A stretch of 64,000 nucleotides of DNA, taken from the NCBI RefSeq assembly GCF_901000735.1, contig NC_081545.1:17616758-17680757 (forward strand), read 5' to 3'. How positions within the stretch are numbered: the stretch's first letter is position 1; every line of letters starts with the position of its first letter. The position numbers were made by a program, and so were the translations under genes. Positions 1-10,912 of this stretch are shown here, one piece after another. The notes under the pieces were generated by a model that worked only from the letters and a program-made list of their open reading frames with translations, was not told the DNA's origin and did no database searches. Origin of the DNA: Corylus avellana. Lineage: Eukaryota > Streptophyta > Magnoliopsida > Fagales > Betulaceae.

Positions 1-1622
1 AAGGAGGTACTACCCTTAATCCTAGCTCATTTTTACGTCGTTATGCTGCTTAAATGTTGTCTTAAATTGCTAGTTTTAGTTCTAGCTAGGTTGCATCTTC
101 AATCTTGATAATGTTAGCATTTGACTTGGTTTAACATGATTTTGTATGTATAGTGGTTTCATTTTAAGTTAGGAGACCCTAGATAGCTTTTTGGTAACCT
201 TAAAAATTAGTTCGGGAGGATAGGAGGACGGTTAGAAAATGAGGTTCTACATGAAACTCTCTGAGCGGACATACGGCTTCAAGCTCGGACATACAGTCCG
301 AAGTAATTTAGCGGACGTACGGCCCCGAGCCTGGACGTAGGGTCAGAAGCGTTCCAGGGAAACGCCACTTTGGCCAATCGTTCAATAGTTCCTATTTTCA
401 TGTTCTAGATTCGTTTGATTTGGAATTGGAACTAATGATAGGTCTTTTCTCAGTATTCGAGGTTATGGAACGTTAAGGAAATTTTATGGGGGAGCCTTAT
501 GACCCAGATGAGTGTAAACTCACATGGATGCTTGTTGTTTCTTTTCGCGCATTGCACGTCTATTTTATATATATCAAACATGCATATTTTGCAACTCTCA
601 TAAAATACATTTTGGAACTACCGTGAACTTTCTTTTGCGAAAGCGTGTGTTGATTAATAAGATAATGATGAGGCTTGTAAAACTATGCGTGTAAAAGACT
701 GATAAGATTAATTGTATCGTATGACATGGTACACCGGTATGTGAGGGATAACGGCCATGGGCTTACTATACAAGTTAACTTTATGGTCAAATGTGTTTGT
801 GTATGGGCTTTGGATCCAATGGTTTCGTGACCAAGATGTAGTCATTCCCAATGGATGGTCACTATAGGACAGACATCATTAACGGTGTGGGCCACCCAAG
901 GTCAGACTCGGTCGTGCCGCTAGTGTTATGTACAGCCGGTATTGTACTATAGGTCCCCCGAGACAGCGTTAACCTTGCTGAGAAGGGATAATATCTCGGG
1001 TAGACCATACGGTTGAACTATTATTGTTACTTATTATTATATGCATATATTATATCATATCCATGATAAACTGCCATAATGTTGCTTGTGCTTTATAAAT
1101 AACTAAATCCACAAACTAATGACGGGTACGTCATGTGCGTTTATACTCACTAAGTCGTCAGACTTACCCTTGTATTATTTCCCTTTTTTTTTTCTCCATA
1201 TATACAATTATGCTGTTATAAATAGCTTAACAGAAGATGTATATCACGAAGCATCCGGTTATCTTGGAGGACTCGATCCGGGAGATGCTTGAGGACTTAT
1301 TGCAAGCTTAGGCGAATGCTCATGGTAACTAGTACTTTGAGTTATGTTGTAGACTTAGAGCTTTTATGCATGCTTGCATATTTAGGTATAGCATGAATCC
1401 CTTGTAACGATGATGTGCATAGTATGATTTCCGCTACTTGATGGTCTTTGGTAGATGCTCTGGTTGTAATGATTTATGTTTATAGAATTTTTAATACTTT
1501 CCGCTACTTAGTATCCTCTCTTTTCGAGGAGTAGAGGTCCCTGAGTCATGTTCGGAGTGGAATAAGGCTGGGAGACTAACCGTGGAGTTAATTACCAATT
1601 AATTAATTTTCGAGGCGTTACA
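1..1622 (+). mobile_element. Ty3/gypsy-type LTR, right part only
   Basis: The stretch ends in GAGGCGTTACA at 1622, a normal plant gypsy LTR terminus. Nothing in it codes. Text around 700-1000 and 1120-1190 (GTACACCGGTATGTGAGGG, then ACTCACTAAGTCGTCAGAC and a pyrimidine run) resembles the middle and 3' part of Del/Tekay-type LTRs as I know them. The left end lies outside the window, so no TSD or full length can be given, and strand is inferred from the order of these blocks. It is either a solo LTR or one end of an element. Confidence 0.5.
264..343. repeat. Cluster of CGGACATACGG-like motifs in the LTR
   Basis: Four spaced copies are visible: GCGGACATACGG, CTCGGACATACAG, GCGGACGTACGG and CTGGACGTAGGG. 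Spacing is about 20 to 25 bp. They are CpG-bearing and partly palindromic. Function is unknown. Confidence 0.6.
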
Positions 1623-1639
1623 CATTTAATGTTTGTAAT

Positions 1640-2496
1640 GAGAATATGTTTTATTCCCTAATTATATTATTTTGAGCATATAACATATAAAACGTCTTTT
1701 ACATGCCTATTTCCAATAATTCACGATGCATGTGAAAGGTTCTAAGGATAACATTAAATATGGCTATAGGTGTGAGTAATGTGGTTATCACACAAGATCT
1801 TAGTCCATAATCCTTGTATCCTTAAAGATATAAAGTTTTCGGGCGGTAAATAGAACTGGGGCAGTTCCATTTTAAGTAGCACTGTTACACATCAAATCTT
1901 GGTGATCTACCTTGATCAAAGCGGCGTCTTCGGATTGATGTGTAGTTGCTGAGACCCTAAGGCACTGAATGGATCAAGGAGTTGTTTTTTCATAAAGATA
2001 TTGTCTATTATGAAAAGACAATAACTCTTAATAGACTACTTTATACTTTGATTCTAAATTATGAGGGAATTGTGTACGCAGATGTTTTATGTAGATTACT
2101 TAGATGTATCAAAGAGTGAGACCTATCATCAGTTGAACTAACCTCAATACATTGGGTAGTCCCATGAAACATTGTGGCAAAACATTTTCCAAGAGGGAAT
2201 CCAAATCCTATGTCCGTAGGCAAAAGAGATAAGAAACTTTCCCTTGAGATACATTTTATGGATATTATTCCCCAGACTCTGGCTAAAGCATTGTGGTTGG
2301 TGTACCAAAATATATATGTGATTTTCACATTATGAGAATAATGTAAAGTTACTAACTCTAGGATAAAGAGGTAGAGAATTAAGTGGCAGTATCTTTAGCC
2401 TTAATTCTTCTGCGAAATATTTCATGGAGGAATCATAAGTCAACGTTAAGTAAGTCAAAATGATTAATTGTTTCATAAAAATATTTATTGGAGTGC
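1640..2496. repeat. Tandem 1.3-kb unit, copy 1, left part
   Basis: This matches 9170-10030 at roughly 80 percent by eye, including GTGATTTTCACATTATGAGAA near 2320 and 9860 and ATATTTATTGGAGT just before the element A insertion. Copy 1 resumes at 8751 after element A. No coding sequence is visible. It is probably part of a long copia-type LTR, but I cannot assign a family. Confidence 0.6.
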
Positions 2497-2906
2497 TGAC
2501 GCCGGGCAGAACTAGGATTGTTCTGACAGCGTATAAAAGCAGCAGAAACTAAGATTTGAAGATAGAAAAGGGAATTCAGGAAGAGAGAAAATAACAAGTA
2601 GGGAAGAGAAAATCCCTAAGTGCCCCAAATAAGCAAACAGAGAAATAACTCTGAAAGACTTAAATTTAATTGATAGTATAAACTGGATTGAAAAACAACA
2701 AAGACTAGATGCCTTTATATAGGCTAGGCACCTCCTAAACCAACAAGGAAAAGAAAAAGTAAACTTAATTGGAAAAGGAAAACAAATCCTAATAGGAAAA
2801 GGAAAAGCAAATCCTAATAGGAAAGGAAAAACCCAATCCTTATTGAAAAAGGAAAACTAAAACATAAATAATAAATCTACTTTATTATTATTATTGTCCT
2901 GCATCA
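2497..2906 (-). mobile_element. 3' LTR of element A
   Basis: This is a 410-bp TG...CA repeat, nearly identical to 7173-7582 and 8336-8745. On the minus strand it begins TGATGCAGGA and ends CGGCGTCA. A minus-strand TATATAAA box lies at 2714-2721. It differs from the other two at its outer edge (GTCCTGCATCA here, CTCCTGCATCA there). Confidence 0.9.
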
Positions 2907-5624
2907 GTCTCCCCGGGTAGGAAAGAACTCGCCCTCGAGTTCAAGTTGTCTTTGTCTGCATCAACAAAACATGGAGTCAAATGCTTCACATTGAACACAT
3001 CAGAGGTCTTTAAATGACTTGGAAGACGTAGTCGGTATGCATTGTCATTTATCTTTTGCAGAATCTCACAAGGCCCAATCTTCCTCTCTCGTAGCTTGTT
3101 ATACTCACCAACAGGGAAACGATCACGTGTGAGTACAACCCAAACTAAATCACCAACCTCAAAAGTTACCTTGCGTCTATGGCTGTCGGATTGTGCTTTG
3201 TACTTAACATTGCTATCTTCTATCGCTTTCTTGACCTGGTCATGAACTCCTCGAAGATAATCTATCATTTCATCAGCCTTAATACTCAATCGACCAATAC
3301 GGGGAATAGGTGCTAGGTCAAGCACTCCCGATGGGTTTTGCCCATACACAATCTCAGAAGGGCTCAACTGAGTCGTTCTATTCTTGGACCGGTTGTAAGC
3401 AAACTCTGCTTGTGACAAAGCCAGGTCCCACTGCTTTGGCTTATTTCCAGCTAAACTCCTTAAAAGATTCCCCAAGCTTCGATTTACCACCTCAGTTTGA
3501 TCATCTGTTTGGGGGTGGTAGGCACTACTAAAATTAAGCTTGGTCCCCATCTTTTCCCACAGGCTCTTCCAAAAATGGCTCATGAATTTTGTATCTCAAT
3601 CCGATGTAATAGATCTTGGAACCCCATGCAAGCGAACAATCTCCCAAAAATACAAGTGAGCAATTCGGGCGGCATCCATCGTCTTCCGGCAAGCAACAAA
3701 ATGAGCCATCTTGGAAAAACGATCAACCACCACAAGAATAGAATCCATGCTCCTTTGAGTGCGAGGTAACCCCAAAACAAAATCCATGCTGACGTCAAGC
3801 CATGGGCCGTCAGACACAGGTAATGGGGTGTATAGACCTGCATTTGTGAGGGTCCCCTTAGACCTTTGACAAATAAAACACCGTTCCACGTAACGGGTCA
3901 CATCACTAGTTAACTTGGGCCAATAATAGTCTGATGAGACCAAGGCCAAGGTTTTGTCTCGCCCAAAGTGACCTTCTCCATGCAACTCTAGTATTATTTG
4001 CTCCCTCAATGAACTATCCGGAATGCATAGCTGTAAACCTCGAAATAGATAACCATTAAGAGTAACATAATCACTGCGCTTACCTACAGATACCTCAGCA
4101 AATATCTTCCCGAATGAAGGATCTTCCGTATACAACTCTCGGAAAGTGTCAAAACCCACAACTTTGGTATGCATGGTAGTAAGGAGTGCAACTCTCCTAC
4201 TCAGAGCATCAGCAACTCGATTCAAATTTCCTGATTGGTGCCGTAAAGAAAAAGTGAACTCCTGAAGGTAAGCGACCCATTTGGCATGTCGGTGACTAAG
4301 CTTCTGTTGGCCATTGATATACTTGAGGGCCTCATGGTCAGTGATAAGGATGAACTCCTTCTGCACCAGGTAATGACGCCAATGTTTCAAAGATTGTACA
4401 ATGGCATAAAACTCCAAGTCATAAGTGGAATAGTTCTTCTTGGACCCAGACAACTTTTCACTGACAAATGCAATCGGACGTCCCTCTTGGCTTAGGACAC
4501 CTCCAATGCCAACGCCATATGCATCACAATTAAGTTCGAAAATCTTCTCGAAGTCTGGAAGAGCTAGAACAGGTGCTTCCGTCATTTTCTTCTTCACCAA
4601 TTGAAAGCTTGCATTGGCTTCTTCAGTCCATTGGAAAGTCCGACCCTTTAAGCACTCCGTGATTGGTGCAATCAATGTACTGAAATTTCGGATGAATCGT
4701 CGATAGAATGATGCCAATCCGTGAAAACTTCGAACATCATGTAGACTCTTGGGTGTTGGCCATTCTAGAATTGCTGTTACCTTAGACTGATCTGCATGAA
4801 CACCATCAATAGACACAACATATCCAAGGAAAGTGACAGTAGTAGTAAGAAAGGAACACTTCTTCCGATTGATATATAGACACTCTTTTCGTAGCGTGTT
4901 AAGAACCTCCCTGAGGTGTTTTGGGTGTGTCTCTTGTGAGGAGCTATAGATGAGAATATTGTCAAAGTACACAACAAGATAGCCCAAAAGGCATGACCAT
5001 CCACTCGTACAACCCATGATGCGTTTTGAACGCTGTTTTCCACTCATCTCCAGGCCTGATTCTGATTTGGTGATACCTGCTTTTAAGGTCAATTTTGGAG
5101 AAAACCTTAGAACCTGCTAACTGATCTAGCATGTCATCTAAGCGAGGAATCGGGAATCTATACTTCACTGTGATTCGATTGATGGCTCGGCTATCAACAC
5201 ACATACGCCACGACCCATCCTTCTTCGGAACTAAGAGAGCAGGAACTGCACATGGACTCATGCTCTCTTGGATGTAACCTCTTTCTAGCAACTCTGTCAC
5301 TTGGCGTTGCAATTCTTCAGATTCCTTCGGGCTAAGGCGATAGGCTGGACGATTGGGCAAGCTTGACCCCGGCATTAGGTCAATGTGGTGTTGTATATCT
5401 CTCATGGGTGGTAAACCAGGGGGTGGATTCTCTGGCATCAAATCAGCAAACTCCGTAAGCACCTCTTGTAACTCTATGGAAACTTCATCATCTACGTTGT
5501 CACCTTCTTCACATGGCATCAAGGCGTATACAACTCCCTCTTCTTCTGCTTCCTCCAGGAATTGAGATATTGATAGGAGATTAGTGCCCCTTTCAATCAC
5601 TGGTCCATGAATGACTCTTTCTCG
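2891..5624 (-). pseudogene. pol: Element A pol: RT, RNase H, integrase (broken)
   Basis: This encodes Ty3/gypsy reverse transcriptase, RNase H and integrase. The RT N-terminal half (about 4962-5500) has [18 protein letters not shown] text, [18 protein letters not shown] and MPFGLS. A deletion of about 20 codons with a frame change at about 4975 joins MPFGLS straight to VVYFD. The catalytic motif reads YFDN instead of YFDD, so the second Asp is lost. The RNase H primer grip and active-site region lie at about 4200-4560. The integrase zinc finger (H-H-C-C, about 3860-3990) and core (VDRFSKMAHF, AYHPQT) follow. An in-frame TGA at 3596-3598 replaces an expected Arg in the SD-DTKF motif. The frame ends inside the 3' LTR. 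It lies in frame after gag-protease, separated by a TAA at 5625-5627. The element cannot make active enzyme. Confidence 0.9.
2907..2914 (-). other. Polypurine tract of element A
   Basis: On the minus strand GGGGAGAC directly abuts the 3' LTR start TGATGC. It is short but in the expected place for plus-strand priming. Confidence 0.6.
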
Positions 5625-7142
5625 TTAAGGTGCTAATACCACCTTCTTTCCCTTGATGCTCAAGGTATAGGTATTTCGTCGTCCATCATAAATAACACTT
5701 CTATCATACTGCCAAGGTCTGCCTAATAATAAATGACATGCATCCATAGACACTACATCGCACCATGTATTATCAAAATATTTTCTACCAATTGAAAAAG
5801 AGACCAAACACCTCTTATCTACTATTACCTCACTCCCTTTTTTTAACCATGACAATTTGTATGGTTTTGGATGGCGATCAATCTTCAGCTGAAGCTTCTT
5901 AATTGCTTCCTCTGACACCACATTCTCGCAACTACCATTGTCGATAATAAGCTTGCAAACCTGTTCTGCAATTGTGCATGTGGTATGAAAGATATTGGTT
6001 CTTAACCAGTCTTCTTCAGAATCATCTTTTGGAGTAAGCAAGCTTTTTCTGACAACAAGAGTTTCATTCCCATCTCCATACAAAATATCCCCATCATTAC
6101 CTTCATCAAAAATAGGATCTCCGATGTTGACTTGCTCTTCTACTATCTCATCCTCAATCAAGAGATTCTTACCCGTTCTGCTAGAAGATTTTCGGCAATC
6201 TATCGATTGATGACCGGCCTCCCCACATCTAAAACAACGAATGTTGGAATTGGAACTCTGACCTTGCGTAGATTGAGGATTAGGACGAGGCTCTTGAAGA
6301 CGAGTTCCTCGTGTATTTTGATCTCCTCTCGGTGTAGATCTGGTATTATTCCTGGCCTGCTGCTTTTCTACAGTCAAGGCACGTTGGTAGGCTTCAGAAA
6401 CCGTCCAAATGGAGTGGAGACTAAGGACGTCTTGTAGGGACTGCCGCAAACCGCCTAGGTACCGCGCCACCAACTGCTCCTCAGTCTTTGACAAGTCGTT
6501 CCGAGCAACCAACTGGTAGAACTCTTCAGTGTAATCATCAACAGATCTCGCACCTTGTCTCAGCATATGAAGTCGCTGAAATAATGTCTGTGTGTATCCG
6601 AAGAGTAAAAAGTTTCCCTTCATCTTCTTCTTCATCTTCTCCTAATCACAAATCTTTGGCTTGCCTTGTCTATCTCGTGATCGCTTTAGCTGCTCCCACC
6701 AAGCAGATGCGCGACCTTTTAGTTTGATGTCGACAAGCTTCACCTTCATACGATCTGGAACCTCCTTATAATCAAAGATCCTCTCTACCTCATGCAGCCA
6801 ATCAATGAAGCCTTCGGCTTGTAAAGTGCCTGAAAATTCTGGAAGCTCAACTTTGAAGCCTAAGTCTCCATGCCGCCAATCCCGAATACCCTGTTCCCGA
6901 CCCAGAACAGGATTGTGATACGGGTTCTCAAAATTGGATTCTGAATCACGATCATCCATCTCGCGATCCCTCTCCAAGTTTTGCGCCACTAGACGCTGGG
7001 TTAACTCCGCAACCTGCCTCTCCAAATCTTCAATCCTCACGTCTCGTACATGGTGTTCATGGTAGGAGACTTCCTCATTCGGAACCTGCCCACGCCGACC
7101 ACGACCACGACCTCCAACCATAAAAACTGATGAAAAATTCAC
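5625..7142 (-). pseudogene. gag: Element A gag and protease (one internal stop)
   Basis: The start is the ATG at 7142, 16 bp from the PBS in the leader sense, MNFSSVFM followed by an RGRG-rich stretch. A coiled-coil-like segment (EDLERQVAELTQRL) precedes the gag core (FIDWLHEVERIFDYKEVP, ASAWWEQLKRSR). A TAG at 6642-6644 interrupts the frame, which then continues without a shift. The CCHC knuckle [14 protein letters not shown] is at 6195-6236. The retropepsin-like segment [12 protein letters not shown] begins near 5950; the Asp is kept. The C-terminal part has [11 protein letters not shown]. Gag would form the particle and the protease would cleave the polyprotein. The two in-frame stops (6642 and 5625) look like later mutations, not programmed sites, since element B has others. 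Confidence 0.9.
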
Positions 7143-7158
7143 CCCAAGAAGACGCTAA

Positions 7159-7170
7159 GCTCTGATACCA
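7159..7170 (-). other. PBS, initiator tRNA-Met (element A)
   Basis: The minus strand reads TGGTATCAGAGC two bases after the LTR end, a perfect 12-base match to the 3' end of plant initiator tRNA-Met complement. Confidence 0.9.
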
Positions 7171-7172
7171 AC

Positions 7173-7582
7173 TGACGCCGGGCAGAACTAGGATTGTTCT
7201 GACAGCGTATAAAAGCAGCAGAAACTAAGATTTGAAGATAGAAAAGGGAATTCAGGAAGAGAGAAAATAACAAGTAGGGAAGAGAAAATCCCTAAGTGCC
7301 CCAAATAAGCAAACAGATAAATAACTCTGAAAGACTTAAATTTAATTGATAGTATAAACTGGATTGATAAACAACAAAGACTAGATGCCTTTATATAGGC
7401 TAGGCACCTCCTAAACCAACAAGGAAAAGAAAAAGCAAACTTAATTGGAAAAGGAAAACAAATCCTAATAGGAAAAGGAAAAGCAAATCCTAATAGGAAA
7501 GGAAAAACCCAATCCTTATTGAAAAAGGAAAACTAAAACATAAATAATAAATCTACTTTATTATTATTATTCTCCTGCATCA
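7173..7582 (-). mobile_element. Middle LTR of the element A locus
   Basis: This 410-bp copy is placed as the 5' LTR of the gag-pol region, with PBS adjacent and a TATATAAA box at 7390-7397 (minus). The sequence after it, ATATGCATG, is not the AGTGC target duplication. Confidence 0.9.
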
Positions 7583-7654
7583 ATATGCATGTACTTGATC
7601 ATTTAGTACACATTTCTATCATTATATTAGTTTCTATTAAAAAAAAAACATGAT

Positions 7655-7698
<44 letters not shown>

Positions 7699-8160
7699 TA
7701 CGACGTGTCCAATATGGCAAGCGAAATTCTCGGCGTGCTTACATATAGCGTTAGAACTTTCTGACGTGCCATATGTTGCACGTCAGAAATTCTTTTATTT
7801 TTTTTATTGGATTTAATTATTATTATTATTATTATTTTGTTTTATATATATATATATTTCATCTAACTTTTATTTTTTATTAAGAAGGATTTTAAATGAA
7901 AATGATACTCGAAATCTTTCCACATTTTTATTAAATAACTCTATTTCTGCTCTTGGCCTTCCGATCCGGATTTCTTTGATTTATTATTCTCCATTCGTTT
8001 AGTATAGAAATTAATAAAATAAAAACCTATTTCATGGTCTATGCCTATTTTTTTTTTGGACGAAAAAAAAAACGATTTATTTGCAGATGAAATAAAATTG
8101 TCGTTGTATCTACTATACCCAGGTTTTCTTCTTCAATTCTTTCTTCCTCATCTTCTACTT
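7583..8160. other. Unassigned AT-rich segment next to a gap
   Basis: No gene or retroelement motif is visible. It holds an (AT)n run at about 7658-7693, TTA-rich runs at about 7795-7855, and a hairpin at 7758-7789. It lies between two LTR copies of element A and before an N run, so it may belong to another locus. Confidence 0.5.
7758..7789. repeat. 11-bp perfect inverted repeat
   Basis: TTTCTGACGTG at 7758-7768 is repeated inverted as CACGTCAGAAA at 7779-7789 with a 10-base loop. It could be a remnant of a small DNA transposon end. Confidence 0.7.
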
Positions 8161-8260
8161 NNNNNNNNNNNNNNNNNNNNNNNNNNNNNNNNNNNNNNNN
8201 NNNNNNNNNNNNNNNNNNNNNNNNNNNNNNNNNNNNNNNNNNNNNNNNNNNNNNNNNNNN
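8161..8260. other. Assembly gap (100 N)
   Basis: A run of exactly 100 N, typical of a gap of unknown size. Confidence 0.99.
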
Positions 8261-8305
8261 GACCAGACCACGACCTCCAGCCATAAAAACTGATGAAAAA
8301 TTCAC
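8261..8305 (-). pseudogene. gag: 5' end of an element A gag, cut by the gap
   Basis: The minus strand encodes MNFSSVFMAGGRG, nearly identical to the gag start at 7142 (one Val to Ala change). It joins the PBS and LTR at 8322-8745, so this contig end is the true 5' end of the element with the AGTGC duplication. Confidence 0.75.
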
Positions 8306-8321
8306 CCCAAGAAGACGCTAA

Positions 8322-8333
8322 GCTCTGATACCA
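8322..8333 (-). other. PBS, initiator tRNA-Met (outer copy)
   Basis: The minus strand reads TGGTATCAGAGC, again two bases from the LTR. Confidence 0.9.
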
Positions 8334-8335
8334 AC

Positions 8336-8745
8336 TGACGCCGGGTAGAACTAGGATTGTTCTGACAGCGTATAAAAGCAGCAGAAACTAAGATTTGAAG
8401 ATAGAAAAGGGAATTCAGGAAGAGAGAAAATAACAAGTAGGGAAGAGAAAATCCCTAAGTGCCCCAAATAAGCAAACAGAGAAATAACTCTGAAAGACTT
8501 AAATTTAATTGATAGTATAAACTGGATTGAAAAACAACAAAGACTAGATGCCTTTATATAGGCTAGGCACCTCCTAAACCAACAAGGAAAAGAAAAAGCA
8601 AACTTAATTGGAAAAGGAAAACAAATCCCAATAGGAAAAGGAAAAGCAAATCCTAATAAGAAAGGAAAAACCCAATCCTTATTGAAAAAGGAAAACTAAA
8701 ACATAAATAATAAATCTACTTTATTATTATTATTCTCCTGCATCA
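8336..8745 (-). mobile_element. 5' LTR of element A (TSD-matched)
   Basis: This 410-bp TG...CA copy is followed by AGTGC, which matches the base pairs before the LTR at 2497. The TATATAAA box is at 8553-8560 (minus). Confidence 0.9.
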
Positions 8746-8750
8746 AGTGC

Positions 8751-9150
8751 AGTCATAATTATTTAGTAAAATTAATTGTGATTAAAATATTATCTCATAA
8801 CAAATGTCAGGGAGACATGATTCCGTAAATATTTAAGCCAATAATTATTTTCCCCTTTAGGTCCGTCACCAAGCTAATATAAGTTATCATATTTAGGCTT
8901 TCTTATTTACTGGGCCAAATGTTTTATTTCTTTAAAACATGGACTAGAGAGTATGTATGAGATTGGGCTTGGGATAAAACCCATAGGACTAATCAAGCAT
9001 GGGGCGCATAAGGCCACGGAATTTTTCTGTGGCCCTATGCATTGGATAGGAGAAAGGAGGGGATTAAATCGTAGACTCAGCTCCCAAGGTAGGGAGCTGC
9101 ATGGCCTAGGGAGAATTTTGTTTGGATTATGCCCATAATCCCTGTGATTT
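8751..9150. repeat. Tandem 1.3-kb unit, copy 1, right part
   Basis: It continues copy 1 after element A: AATTAATTGTGATTAAAAT, GGGATAAAACCCATAG and GCTTTAGGTCC-type text recur in copy 2 at about 10040-10260. No coding potential is seen. Confidence 0.6.
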
Positions 9151-9164
9151 TATAATCCATGGAG

Positions 9165-10440
9165 ACATTCCATGTTGATAATGAATATGATGTTTATTCA
9201 TTAAATCATTATTGAGCTATGGCATATATTATACTTTACATGCCTATTACCTAATGTTCATCAAGCATGTGAAAGGTCCTACGATTACATTGAATCTGGA
9301 TAAGGGTGTGAGTAACATTGTTATCATACAAGGTCTTAGTCCATAAATCCTTGTATCCTTAAAAGTTTAAAGTTCGCAGTTAGTAAATGGAAGTAAACAT
9401 TCTATTTTGATAAGACTATTACACATCGAATGTTGGTGAGCTACCTTGATCGAGCTAAGTGGTATCTTCGGGATTGATGTATAGTGTGCTGAGTCCCTAA
9501 AGCATTGAATGGACCAAGGAGTTGTCTTTTTATGAAAAATATTGTATATTGAGAAAAGACACTAAACTCCTTAAAAGGCTTATTTGGACTTTTGTTCTAA
9601 ATTCTAAGAAGTTCGTGAACCCAAATGTGAAAATTTTGATTACTTAGATGTATCTAAGAGTGAGACCTACCGTCGGTCAATAGAACTTAATACGCTAGGT
9701 AATAACATTTGAACATTTTGAGAACACAGACTTCAAGAAGAAATCTAAATCTTTTGTGAGGTAGACAAGGAGATAAGAGATTTCCCCTTGAGATAGATTT
9801 TATGGATATTGTTCTCAAGTCTCTGGCCAGAGTACTTTGGTTGGTACATCAAAATATATATGTGATTTTCACATTATGAGAATATCGTAAAATTAGTGAC
9901 TTAAGGAAAAGAGGTAAAGAATTAAGTGGCAATATCCTTAGCCTTAATTCTGCTATGAAAGATTTCATGGAGGAATCACAAGTCATTATTAAGTCGAAGG
10001 AATTAATTTTTTTTAGTAAAAATATTTATTGGAGTACAATCACAATTATTTAGTGGAATTAATTGTGATTAAAATATTATCACGTAACGAATAATTATTT
10101 TTTTGCTTTAGGTCCCTCATCAAGCTGATATCTATGTTACCCATATAAAAGGCTCTCTTATTATGTTTAGGCTAAGTGTTTTATTTAATTAAAACATGGG
10201 CTAGAGAATATATTTAAATTTTGCTTGGGATAAAACCCATAGATTTAAATAAAGCATGAAGGCATAAGAATATATTTAAGTGTTTTATATGGAATATATT
10301 TAAATTCCTAGCCCTATGCGTTGGGCTTCAAGAGAAAGGGTCTGGCATTAAATCCTAGGCCAAGCTCCTTAGGAAAGGAGATCTCCCTGGCCATATGGCA
10401 ATGTGGTGGAAGGCTAGGAGAAACCCTAGCCATCCACCAC
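9165..10440. repeat. Tandem 1.3-kb unit, copy 2
   Basis: This uninterrupted copy shows the empty target site of element A near 10030 (TTGGAGTACAATCACAATT). It runs on into the LTR-like sequence that follows, so both units may belong to one long LTR. Confidence 0.6.
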
Positions 10441-10907
10441 TGTGTCCTAGTCCCACTTGGACTCTTCTTTTGCTCCTTATCCCACATTGCTAAGATCTGA
10501 AAATTCTCTCTCTAGCTATAACTATAAATAGAGATGAGCCTAGGACTCTCAAATCATTCAATCAAGTTATCTTGATACATATTTTTAGAAACTCTTTGAA
10601 AATTATATTAGTTCTTTGTGTTAACTCACAAAGAACAAAAGTTTAAGATTTGAGGAGCCAAGCAAGAGCCCACACTCTCTTGGTTATAATCAGTCATTTG
10701 TGAGAATATCTAGAGGTTACAATCTTTCGTGTTCTTGAAGAACGAAAGAAAAATGCTTTTGTCAAAAGCCAAGAAGTGGCCATTGATCTTCAAAGTAAGT
10801 TTTTCTTGCTCTTGCTATTTTTAAATAGCAATTTGTTCTTAGTATGTTCTTCATAAAATTTTTCTTGGATATGGGAAAATGATTCCTTTCTGCTGTGCAA
10901 AATTTTG
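10441..10907 (+). mobile_element. LTR-like sequence with TATA box, probably copia
   Basis: A TATAAATA box at 10523-10530 is followed by a leader with an internal inverted pair (GTTCTTTGTG, then CACAAAGAAC at about 10610-10630) and by TTCCTTTCTGCTGTGC-type text, which I associate with plant copia LTR 3' ends. It is cut by the solo LTR at 10913. Confidence 0.4.
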
Positions 10908-10912
10908 ATTTG

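Larger units (their letters stand above)
2492..8750 (-). mobile_element. Gypsy element A locus (three LTR copies, TSD AGTGC)
   Basis: The outer LTRs at 2497-2906 and 8336-8745 are flanked by AGTGC at 2492-2496 and 8746-8750. Removing the insertion and one AGTGC restores sequence that matches the uninterrupted second tandem unit near 10030. Reading on the minus strand the order is LTR, iMet PBS, gag, protease, RT, RNase H, integrase, PPT, LTR. A third LTR at 7173-7582, followed by unrelated DNA and a gap, breaks the expected structure and is probably an assembly fault. One full unit (2497-7582) is about 5.1 kb, small for gypsy. No chromodomain is recognisable after integrase. Confidence 0.85.

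Noticed and set aside
9165..10440. CRISPR-like or satellite array
   Set aside because: Repeats in the window are long duplicated LTR parts or degenerate short motifs with irregular spacing; there is no regular repeat-spacer pattern and the DNA is plant nuclear.
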